Of a DNA stretch of 12,227 nucleotides, positions 1-6,156 are shown in pieces. This DNA is from Rhodospirillaceae bacterium. Its GTDB lineage: Bacteria; Pseudomonadota; Alphaproteobacteria; CADEGL01. How positions within the stretch are numbered: the first letter of the stretch is position 1; every line of letters starts with the position of its first letter. The notes under the pieces were generated by a model. It did not search any database. It was not told where the DNA came from and saw nothing but the letters and a program-made list of their open reading frames with translations. The translations under genes and the position numbers were made by a program. The DNA lies in contig JABIRQ010000329.1 of NCBI GenBank assembly GCA_018699755.1, positions 1-12,227 on the forward strand. Direction: 5' to 3'.

Positions 1-137
1 ACGGAGGCAGCGCCCGGGCTCGCCCGCCGGTCCTCGTGCGCAAGAAGGGCCTGCGTCCGCTCGCGCTGCCCAAAAAGCTGAGCCGGGCAAAAGCGCCGGC
101 GAAGACGATGCGCAAAAAGAGAGCGATGAAGCGCTAG
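1..137 (+). CDS. C-terminal tail of an unidentified basic protein (5' end outside window)
   Basis: The frame that ends in TAG at 135-137 is open from the left edge and encodes about 44 residues. The tail is very rich in Lys, Arg, Ala and Pro and ends KKRAMKR. Third codon positions are mostly G or C, as in the neighbouring genes, which supports real coding. No domain is visible and I cannot name the protein. A basic, probably disordered tail like this could bind nucleic acid or acidic partners, but that is only inference. Its stop codon overlaps the stop codon of the convergent permease gene within the palindrome CTAG at 134-137. It could also be a chance open frame, because only a short piece is present. 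Confidence 0.45.
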   Translation, partial: GGSARARPPVLVRKKGLRPLALPKKLSRAKAPAKTMRKKRAMKR

Positions 138-1051
138 CGCAGCAGAATCAGGACCACGGGCAGGGTGATCGCGGCGGCCACTGTCTGGGCCGAGATGATG
201 GCGGCCAGCAGGCGGGCGTCGCCGCCCAGTTTGCGCGCCATGATATAGCCGCTGGTCGCCGTCGGCAGGGCGGCGAAGAGCACGGCCACGGCGGTCGGCG
301 TCGGTCCCACGCCCAGGGCCAAGCAGAGCGCCCAGGCGACGAACGGCATGACGAGCAGCTTGATCGCCGAGGCGGCAAGGACCTGCCGCCCGGCCTGTCG
401 TGCCGTGGCCAGATCGAGGCCCGCACCGACGGCGAGCAGGGCGAGCGGCAGGGCTGGCGCACCCAGGATGCGCACCGTCTCGGTTGCCACGCGAGGCAGC
501 TCGATCCCGGCGAGGTTGAGGCCGAAACCGCACAGCACGGCAACGATGATCGGGTTGCTGATCACGGCCTTGGCGACGTCGCGCGCGCCGGGCTTGCGTT
601 CCGACCGGCCGTAGCGGGCGAGGGCGACCACGCTTAGGAAATTCACCAACGGCGTCATGCAGGCGACCGCGACTGCGCCCAATGCCGTGCCCTCGGCGCC
701 GAACAGGCCCGTGGCCGCGGCCAGGCCGATATAGACATTGGGCCTGATCGCGCCTTGCAGCAGGCTCGTGAAGGTCGGCCCGCCGGGCTTCATGGCCGGG
801 ACGAGGGCGACGGTCAGGGCGCCGCAGACCACGATGGCGACAGCCAGGGCGATCAGCATTTCGAGCAGCGGCAGGCCCGCGAGTTCCGCCGTGGAGGTCC
901 GGTAGAACAGCAATGCCGGGAAGAAGCACCAGAAGGTGATGCTTTCCGTCGGCGCCCAGAAGGTGTCTGGCAGCATGGTGCGGCGCCGGATCGCATAGCC
1001 CGCCGCGATAATCAGGAAGACGGGCGCGATGGCCTCGAGAATGGCGATCAT
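134..1051 (-). CDS. AEC (auxin efflux carrier) family permease
   Basis: The 305-residue product is strongly hydrophobic, with about ten predicted membrane segments in two halves around a polar central loop (near residues 145-165, RYGRSERKPG). This fits the AEC/BART superfamily of inner-membrane transporters, whose bacterial members often export or import organic acids; the substrate here cannot be read from sequence. The start at 1051 (MIAILEAIAP) is chosen because it begins directly with the first membrane helix and overlaps the ruvX stop codon as ATGA (1048-1051). The frame stays open upstream to 1210, but that extension is Arg/Pro-rich and lies antisense-like inside ruvX, so it is a shadow. 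The overlap suggests translational coupling with ruvX. At its 3' end it converges on the basic-tail gene. Confidence 0.85.
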   Translation of the reverse strand: MIAILEAIAPVFLIIAAGYAIRRRTMLPDTFWAPTESITFWCFFPALLFYRTSTAELAGLPLLEMLIALAVAIVVCGALTVALVPAMKPGGPTFTSLLQGAIRPNVYIGLAAATGLFGAEGTALGAVAVACMTPLVNFLSVVALARYGRSERKPGARDVAKAVISNPIIVAVLCGFGLNLAGIELPRVATETVRILGAPALPLALLAVGAGLDLATARQAGRQVLAASAIKLLVMPFVAWALCLALGVGPTPTAVAVLFAALPTATSGYIMARKLGGDARLLAAIISAQTVAAAITLPVVLILLR

Positions 1052-1530
1052 GGCCGTGCCGCCCGTCGGTGGCGCAGGGCGTCGAGCGCGCCCTGGAGGA
1101 TGTAGGCGGCGGCCATCTTGTCGACCACGCCGGCGCGCTTTCGCCGGCTCATATCGGCCTCGTCGACCAAGAGGCGTTCTATCGCGGCTGTCGACAGCCG
1201 CTCGTCCCACAGGGCCAGCGGCAGATCGATACGTTCGGTCAGGTTGGTCGCGAACTGCCGGGTCGACTGGCAGCGCGGCCCCTCGCTGCCGTCCATGTTG
1301 ACGGGCAGGCCGAGGACGAAGCCGCCGATACCGCGTTCCTCCACGATCCGGCGGATCGCCTCGGCGTCGGCCGTGAATTTGGCGCGGCGGATCGTCTCCA
1401 AGGGACTGGCCAGCGAGAGCAGCGAATCGCTGATCGCCAGGCCGATCGTTTTGTCCCCGAGGTCGAGGCCCAGGAGACGCATGCCCGGTTTCATCGCCGA
1501 GCCGAGATCGTGGATGTCCAGAACCGCCAT
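1048..1530 (-). CDS. ruvX: RuvX/YqgF-type putative pre-16S rRNA nuclease / Holliday junction resolvase
   Basis: This 160-residue protein of the RNase H-like YqgF family acts in the cytoplasm. Family members are credited with processing the 16S rRNA 5' end and with Holliday-junction resolution. Visible motifs are LLGLDLGDKTIGLAISD (residues 19-35, with acidic Asp23), the FVLGLPVNMDG loop (71-81), LWDERLST (108-115) and the C-terminal VVDKMAAAYILQ (135-146, Asp137). The full set of acidic residues needed for a metal site appears present. The ATG at 1530 gives an N-terminal lead of about 18 residues before the first strand, which is usual in alphaproteobacterial RuvX; ATGs at 1494 and 1482 are shorter alternatives. 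No strong Shine-Dalgarno is seen. It is divergent from gatC and coupled by a 4-base overlap to the downstream permease. Confidence 0.92.
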   Translation of the reverse strand: MAVLDIHDLGSAMKPGMRLLGLDLGDKTIGLAISDSLLSLASPLETIRRAKFTADAEAIRRIVEERGIGGFVLGLPVNMDGSEGPRCQSTRQFATNLTERIDLPLALWDERLSTAAIERLLVDEADMSRRKRAGVVDKMAAAYILQGALDALRHRRAARP

Positions 1531-1676
1531 CGATGGTGCATAGCGCCCAGGACCGCGCGCGGCAAGCGCCGGGCTTGCTGGCGCAAAGGGGCGGGTGATA
1601 GGGTCCGCGCGATTCGCTGCGAATGGTCCCGGAGTGCGGCGAAATCGGTCACGGAACGAGGTTCGAGGGAACTGTC
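1531..1676. promoter_or_regulatory. Divergent ruvX / gatC intergenic region
   Basis: This 146-bp spacer must carry the promoters of both ruvX (minus) and the gatCAB run (plus). The only plus-strand candidate I can point to is weak: TTGCTG at 1575-1580, followed after 18 bases by TAGGGT at 1599-1604, which matches TATAAT at only three positions. For gatC the ribosome site is clear: GAGGGA at 1665-1670, six bases before the ATG at 1677. It fixes that start over the in-frame upstream ATG at 1623. I see no operator-like inverted repeat or riboswitch. Confidence 0.3.
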
Positions 1677-1964
1677 ATGGCGCTGGACAGGGACGCGGTT
1701 GCGCATATCGCGAAACTCGCACGCATCCGCGTGCCGGAAGCGGAGTTGGACACCCTGGCGGGCGAACTCAGCACGATCATCTCCTGGGTCGAACAACTCG
1801 ACGAGGTCGATACGGACGCGGTCGAGCCGATGACCAGCGTGGTCGCCCAGCGCCTCAAGCAGCGCGAGGACAAGGTCACCGACGGCGGCTATCCGGATAA
1901 GATCCTGGCCAACGCGCCGGAATCGGTCGCGTCGTATTTCGCCGTGCCCAAGGTGGTGGAGTAG
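1677..1964 (+). CDS. gatC: Asp-tRNA(Asn)/Glu-tRNA(Gln) amidotransferase subunit C
   Basis: This is the small stabilising subunit of the GatCAB transamidase, which turns Glu-tRNA(Gln) and/or Asp-tRNA(Asn) into the correctly charged tRNAs. The 95 residues match the usual GatC size. An N-terminal helical hairpin (VAHIAKLARIRV, residues 8-19, then a Glu/Asp-rich second helix) is followed by an extended belt ending in NAPESVASYFAVPKVVE (79-95), the conserved C-terminal signature. The start at 1677 is backed by GAGGGA at 1665-1670; an 18-residue upstream extension to 1623 is not family-like. The gatA start follows after three bases, so the two are almost certainly co-transcribed and possibly coupled. 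Confidence 0.95.
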   Translation: MALDRDAVAHIAKLARIRVPEAELDTLAGELSTIISWVEQLDEVDTDAVEPMTSVVAQRLKQREDKVTDGGYPDKILANAPESVASYFAVPKVVE

Positions 1965-1967
1965 ACC

Positions 1968-3446
1968 GTGTCCCGATTGACCGATCTCACCATCTCGGCG
2001 GCCCGCGACGGCCTGGCCGAGGGCGATTTCTCTGCCCGCGAATTGGCGGAATCGCATATCCAGGCGATGGAAGCGGCACGCCCGCTCAACGCCTTCGTGA
2101 CCGAGACGCCGGAGCGCGCGATTCAGATGGCGGAGGCGTCGGACGCGCGGCGCGTCAAGGGCGAGGCTTTGCCACTCGACGGCATTCCGTTGGCCATCAA
2201 GGACCTCTATTGCACCGAGGGGGTGCTGACGACCGCGGGTTCGCACATTCTCGACGGGTTCCGTCCGCCCTACGAATCCACCGTTACCGCTCAGCTTTGG
2301 CGAGACGGCGCCGTCATGCTGGGCAAGACCAATATGGACGAGTTCGCCATGGGCTCGGCCAACGTCACCAGCCATTACGGCCCGGTGGAAAGCCCCTGGC
2401 GGCGCGAGGGCGACAATCGCGCACTGGTGCCGGGTGGTTCGTCCGGCGGCTCCGCCGCCGCCGTTGCGGCGCGCATCGCCCTTGGAGCGACCGGCACGGA
2501 TACCGGCGGCTCGATCCGCCAGCCGGCGTCCTTTACCGGGATCGTCGGCCTGAAGCCGACTTACGGACGCTGCTCGCGGTGGGGGATCGTCGCCTTCGCC
2601 TCCTCGCTCGACCAGGCCGGGCCGATGACGCGCACGGTGCGCGACGCCGCGATCATGCTGGGTTCCATGGCCGGTCACGACCCCAAGGACTCGACCTCTG
2701 TCGACCGGCTCGTGCCGGACTACGAAGCCGCATTGACCGGCGGTATCCGAGGGTTGCGGGTCGGCGTTCCGGCCGAATACCGCATGGATGGCATGCCCGA
2801 GGAGATCGAGGCCCTATGGCGCCGGGGTGAGGAATGGCTGACTGCCGCCGGCGCGGACTGCGTTCCGATCCGCCTGCCGCATACGAAATATGCCCTGGCG
2901 GCCTATTACATCGTGGCCCCTGCCGAGGCGTCGTCGAACCTCGCGCGGTATGACGGGGTGCGCTACGGCCTGCGGGTGCCGGGCGATTCGGTCGATGCGA
3001 TGTACGAGGGCACGCGGGGCGAAGGCTTCGGGACGGAGGTCCGGCGCCGGGTGATGATCGGCGCCTATGTCCTCTCCGCCGGCTATTACGACGCCTATTA
3101 TCTCAAGGCCCAGAAGGTGCGGACCCTGATCCTCAAGGATTTCACCGATGCGTTCGAGGATGTCGACGTGATCCTGGCGCCCACCGCGCCCTCGGCCGCT
3201 TTCGCCATCGGCGAGAAGGAAGACGATCCGATCGCCATGTATCTCAACGATGTCTTCACCGTGCCGGCCAGCATGGCGGGATTGCCGGGCATCTCCGTCC
3301 CGGCCGGGCTGTCGGGCGAGGGGTTGCCGTTGGGCCTGCAGCTCATCGGCCGGCCGTTCGACGAGGAAACGGTGCTGCGCACCGCCGGAGTGCTGGAAGA
3401 CGCCGCCGGATTCGACGCCAGGCCGCCCGCGATCCCGGGAGCGTGA
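1968..3446 (+). CDS. gatA: Asp-tRNA(Asn)/Glu-tRNA(Gln) amidotransferase subunit A
   Basis: This is the glutaminase subunit of GatCAB. It releases ammonia from glutamine, and the ammonia is channelled to GatB. The 492 residues are normal for GatA. The amidase-signature catalytic triad is intact: Lys78 in IPLAIKDLYC, cis-Ser158 in PGGSSGGS and nucleophile Ser182 in TDTGGSIRQP. The Ser-Ser spacing of 24 matches the family. Other GatA hallmarks are GKTNMDEFAMGS (119-130) and GLKPTYGRCSRWGIVAFASS (194-213). Translation starts at GTG 1968, three bases after the gatC stop, with a G-rich ribosome site (GGTGGTGGAG) across the end of gatC. Its TGA overlaps the GTG start of the following methyltransferase (GTGA, 3443-3446). 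No sign of truncation or frameshift. Confidence 0.97.
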   Translation: MSRLTDLTISAARDGLAEGDFSARELAESHIQAMEAARPLNAFVTETPERAIQMAEASDARRVKGEALPLDGIPLAIKDLYCTEGVLTTAGSHILDGFRPPYESTVTAQLWRDGAVMLGKTNMDEFAMGSANVTSHYGPVESPWRREGDNRALVPGGSSGGSAAAVAARIALGATGTDTGGSIRQPASFTGIVGLKPTYGRCSRWGIVAFASSLDQAGPMTRTVRDAAIMLGSMAGHDPKDSTSVDRLVPDYEAALTGGIRGLRVGVPAEYRMDGMPEEIEALWRRGEEWLTAAGADCVPIRLPHTKYALAAYYIVAPAEASSNLARYDGVRYGLRVPGDSVDAMYEGTRGEGFGTEVRRRVMIGAYVLSAGYYDAYYLKAQKVRTLILKDFTDAFEDVDVILAPTAPSAAFAIGEKEDDPIAMYLNDVFTVPASMAGLPGISVPAGLSGEGLPLGLQLIGRPFDEETVLRTAGVLEDAAGFDARPPAIPGA

Positions 3447-4321
3447 CGGGAGTGAACGAGGTTGTGCCCGAGGCCGCGACAGGAGCCGCGACAGGGGCCG
3501 CGGCTGCGGCCGCCCTGCTGCACGAGCACGGGCATCTTCGGATCAAGCACTGCCGTCACGGCCTGTTCATCTACAATATGCTCGACCGCTATGTCGGTCG
3601 CTCTCTCGACCGCTATGGCGAGTTCTCGGAATCCGAGATTGCCTTGTTCGACCAGTTGCTGCGCCCCGGCTGCGTCGCTTTCGACGTGGGGGCCAATATC
3701 GGCGCCCATACCATCTGGCTCGCCGGGAAGGTCGGGGAGAAGGGCCGGGTCGTCGCCTTCGAGCCGCAACGCGTCATCCACCAGATGCTCTGCGCCAACC
3801 TGGCGCTGAACGGCTGCGAGAACGTCTACGCCCTCTGGGCCGCCGCCGGACAGACCGGCGGTTCGGCCCGGGTGCCGCGTCTCGACTACCGGGCCGAAAA
3901 CAATTTCGGCGGTATCCCGCTGGCGCCGGCCAATTCCACGGACGAAACCTCCGAAGGCGTGCCGGCGATGCGCATCGACGACGTGCAGGTCCCACGCTGC
4001 GATCTCATCAAGATTGATGTCGAGGGAATGGAGCAGGAGGTCGTGGCCGGCGCGGAGCGCATCATTCGAAAATATCGACCGATGTTGTATGTCGAGAACG
4101 ACCGGCGCGACCGGGCCGAGGCCTTGGTCGGGGCCCTGCGCAGCCTCGACTACCGTCTGTTCTGGCATCTGCCGCGCCTCTACAACCCGGAAAACTTCTT
4201 TGGCGAGGGCGAGAATGTCTTCGGCCGGATCGTCAGCGTGAATATGCTATGTGTGCCTTCGGAAAGACCGATCCAGACCGCCCTGCGCGAGGTGCAGGAT
4301 GCGGACTGGCGCAAGGGCTGA
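3443..4321 (+). CDS. FkbM family SAM-dependent methyltransferase
   Basis: The 292-residue protein carries an FkbM-type Rossmann methyltransferase domain. SAM motif I is VAFDVGANIGAHT (residues 78-90), the acidic ribose-binding strand is VVAFEPQ (103-109), and the family hallmark is LIKIDVEGMEQEVVAGA (188-204), followed by PMLYVEND (213-220). The C-terminal VSVNMLCVP (264-272) is also typical. FkbM enzymes usually O-methylate sugars or small molecules; the substrate here is unknown. The GTG start overlaps the gatA stop as GTGA. A second in-frame GTG lies at 3452, and neither has a well-spaced Shine-Dalgarno. The N-terminus (11-24) is an Ala/Thr/Gly low-complexity run encoded by a 12-bp tandem repeat. 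Its place between gatA and gatB is unusual, and no glycan genes are nearby to suggest the acceptor. Confidence 0.88.
   Translation: MTGVNEVVPEAATGAATGAAAAAALLHEHGHLRIKHCRHGLFIYNMLDRYVGRSLDRYGEFSESEIALFDQLLRPGCVAFDVGANIGAHTIWLAGKVGEKGRVVAFEPQRVIHQMLCANLALNGCENVYALWAAAGQTGGSARVPRLDYRAENNFGGIPLAPANSTDETSEGVPAMRIDDVQVPRCDLIKIDVEGMEQEVVAGAERIIRKYRPMLYVENDRRDRAEALVGALRSLDYRLFWHLPRLYNPENFFGEGENVFGRIVSVNMLCVPSERPIQTALREVQDADWRKG
3473..3502 (+). repeat. 12-bp tandem repeat in the 5' end of the FkbM methyltransferase gene
   Basis: The unit GCCGCGACAGGA at 3473-3484 is followed by GCCGCGACAGGG (3485-3496) and a third partial copy GCCGCG (3497-3502). The repeat is in frame and encodes AATG-AATG-AA at residues 11-20. 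As the unit is a multiple of three, copy-number change would lengthen or shorten the N-terminal tail without a frameshift. Confidence 0.8.
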
Positions 4322-4322
4322 A

Positions 4323-4339
4323 CCCCGCGATGGGCGGGG
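4323..4339 (+). other. Intergenic hairpin after the FkbM gene
   Basis: CCCCGC (4323-4328), loop GATGG and GCGGGG (4334-4339) form a six-base-pair all-GC stem one base after the methyltransferase stop codon. No T-run follows, so it is unlikely to be a strong intrinsic terminator. It might slow ribosomes or RNA decay, or attenuate between the methyltransferase and the next gene; this is inference. Confidence 0.4.
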
Positions 4340-4369
4340 CGGAAGCCAACGGCAGCGAGGATGGATGAG

Positions 4370-4669
4370 ATGGCGCAGAAGATCGATATGCACAGGGTCT
4401 GGATCGCCGGCTCGGGCAGCGGGATGGGCGGCGAACGCGCGCGCATCCGGCTTTTCTCCGAAGGCACGGAGGTGGCGCGCATCCGCTTCGTTTCGGAATC
4501 GCGCACCGTGCCCAGGGACCGTAAGGTTTCCGACGATGTGATCGAGATGTTTCTGCCCGAGCACATGATTTCGCCGACCCTCGATACCCTGACGCGGGAG
4601 CGGGTCTTTATCGATTTCCGCCATGATCGCGCCTTCCTGTACACGACCCTGCCGGCGGAAGCGGTTTAG
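4370..4669 (+). CDS. Uncharacterised 99-residue protein inside the gatCAB operon
   Basis: I do not recognise a family. The product is a soluble protein without signal peptide or membrane segment. It begins MAQKIDMHRVWIAGSGSG, continues with a predicted beta-rich stretch (RARIRLFSEGTEVARIRFVSE, near residues 23-43) and ends with FIDFRHDRAFLYTTLP (80-95). The even alternation of hydrophobic and charged residues and the GC-biased third positions look like a real gene. I prefer the ATG at 4370 because GAGG (4357-4360) sits nine bases upstream; the ATG at 4361 adds three residues but has no well-placed ribosome site. It lies 48 bases after the methyltransferase and 27 bases before gatB, so it is probably co-transcribed with them. 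A role in translation cannot be assumed from position alone. Confidence 0.7.
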   Translation: MAQKIDMHRVWIAGSGSGMGGERARIRLFSEGTEVARIRFVSESRTVPRDRKVSDDVIEMFLPEHMISPTLDTLTRERVFIDFRHDRAFLYTTLPAEAV

Positions 4670-4696
4670 CGCCTAGAACATGCGGGAGATGCGACG

Positions 4697-6145
4697 ATGA
4701 GCATGGTTCAGGGCGCGACCGGCGAGTGGGAGATGGTGATCGGCCTGGAGGTCCATGCCCAGGTGGTCTCCGAAGCCAAACTGTTCTCGGGCGCGGCGAC
4801 CGATTTCGGGGCGGAGCCGAACAGCCAGGTCTCCCTGGTCGATGCCGCCATGCCGGGCATGCTGCCCGTGATCAACGAGGTCTGCGTTCACCAGGCCGTG
4901 CGCACCGGCCTGGGCCTCAAGGCCGAAATCAATCTGGTCTCGGTTTTCGATCGCAAGAACTATTTCTATCCGGACCTGCCGGCCGGCTATCAGATTTCCC
5001 AGTTCACCCGGCCCATCGTCGGCAAGGGCGAGATCGAGATCGATCTGGCCGATGGTTCGTCGCGCACCATCGGCATCACCCGCCTTCATCTCGAGCAGGA
5101 CGCGGGCAAGAGCCTGCACGACCAGGATCCCAAGCGCAGTTTTATCGACCTCAACCGCTCGGGCGTGGCGTTGATGGAGATCGTCAGCGAGCCGGACATG
5201 CGCTCGGCCGAGGAGGCTGCGGCCTATTTGCGCAAGATGCGCGCGATCCTGCGCTATCTCGGCACGTGCGACGGCAACATGGACGAGGGCTCCATGCGTT
5301 GCGACGTCAACGTATCCATGCGGCGGCTCGGGGATCCGCTGGGCACGCGCTGCGAGATCAAAAACGTGAACTCGATCCGCTTTCTCCAGCAAGCCATCGA
5401 ATACGAGGCGCGGCGCCAGGTCGCGATCCTTGAGGACGGCGGCACCATCGACCAGGAAACCCGCCTGTTCGATTCGCGCAAGGGCGAAACGCGCACCATG
5501 CGCTCCAAGGAAGAGGCCCACGATTACCGCTATTTCCCCGATCCCGACCTGTTGCCGCTGGAGCTCGATGCGGATTGGGTCGAGACGCTCAAGGCGGACC
5601 TGCCCGAATTGCCCGACGAGAAGAAGGCGCGTTTCGTCGAAGTCTTCGGCATCACCCCCTACGACGCCGGAATCCTGGTCGCGGAGCAGGACCGAGCGGA
5701 TTATTTCGAGGCCGTGGCCGAGGGGCGCGACGCCAAATTGGCGGCGAACTGGATGATCAGCGAATTGTTCGGCCGCCTGAACAAGGCCAGCTTGGAGATC
5801 GCGGATTCGCCGGTCTCCGCCGCGGCTTTGGGCGAGCTGGTGGATATGATCGCCGACGACACGATTTCCGGTCGGATCGCCAAGGAGGTCTTCGACGAGA
5901 TGGTCGAGACCGGCCAGGGCGCCGGCGCTATCGTCGAGGCTAAGGGCCTCAAGCAGATCACGGATACCGGCGCGCTCGAAACCGTCGTCGACGAAATCAT
6001 CGCCGGCAATCCCGAACAGGCGGAGCAGTTCCGCGAAGGCAAACAGAGTGTCGTCGGCTGGTTTGTCGGCCAAGCGATGAAGGCGACCCAAGGCAAGGCG
6101 AACCCCAAGGCCGTGAACGAGATCCTGCGTAAGAAATTGGGCTAG
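4697..6145 (+). CDS. gatB: Asp-tRNA(Asn)/Glu-tRNA(Gln) amidotransferase subunit B
   Basis: This subunit binds tRNA, activates the misacylated Glu or Asp by phosphorylation and performs the ammonia transfer. Length (482 residues) is typical. N-terminal cradle motifs are VIGLEVHAQ (residues 14-22), FDRKNYFYPDLPAGYQISQ (84-102), the metal-binding region RLHLEQDAGKSLHD (129-142), DEGSMRCDVNVS (196-207) and DYRYFPDPDL (276-285). The C-terminal YqeY-like helical tail, which holds the tRNA, runs from about residue 335 and ends KAVNEILRKKLG. GGGAG at 4683-4687 lies nine bases before the ATG at 4697 and supports that start. Unlike in a compact gatCAB, gatB is separated from gatA by about 1.25 kb holding two other genes. 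The acyl-CoA synthetase starts 11 bases after its stop. Confidence 0.97.
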   Translation: MSMVQGATGEWEMVIGLEVHAQVVSEAKLFSGAATDFGAEPNSQVSLVDAAMPGMLPVINEVCVHQAVRTGLGLKAEINLVSVFDRKNYFYPDLPAGYQISQFTRPIVGKGEIEIDLADGSSRTIGITRLHLEQDAGKSLHDQDPKRSFIDLNRSGVALMEIVSEPDMRSAEEAAAYLRKMRAILRYLGTCDGNMDEGSMRCDVNVSMRRLGDPLGTRCEIKNVNSIRFLQQAIEYEARRQVAILEDGGTIDQETRLFDSRKGETRTMRSKEEAHDYRYFPDPDLLPLELDADWVETLKADLPELPDEKKARFVEVFGITPYDAGILVAEQDRADYFEAVAEGRDAKLAANWMISELFGRLNKASLEIADSPVSAAALGELVDMIADDTISGRIAKEVFDEMVETGQGAGAIVEAKGLKQITDTGALETVVDEIIAGNPEQAEQFREGKQSVVGWFVGQAMKATQGKANPKAVNEILRKKLG

Positions 6146-6156
6146 GTCGGGCGGAC

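Noticed and set aside
1052..1210. 53-residue N-terminal extension of the AEC permease
   Set aside because: Arg/Pro-rich reading of ruvX in another frame; the first membrane helix begins exactly at the ATG that overlaps the ruvX stop.
1491..2678. 395-codon minus-strand open frame across gatC/gatA
   Set aside because: Antisense shadow of gatC and gatA; also runs into the start of ruvX in another frame. No motif seen.
3098..4168. 356-codon minus-strand open frame across gatA end and the methyltransferase
   Set aside because: Shadow of two well-supported plus-strand genes; composition is that of a reverse-read GC-rich gene.
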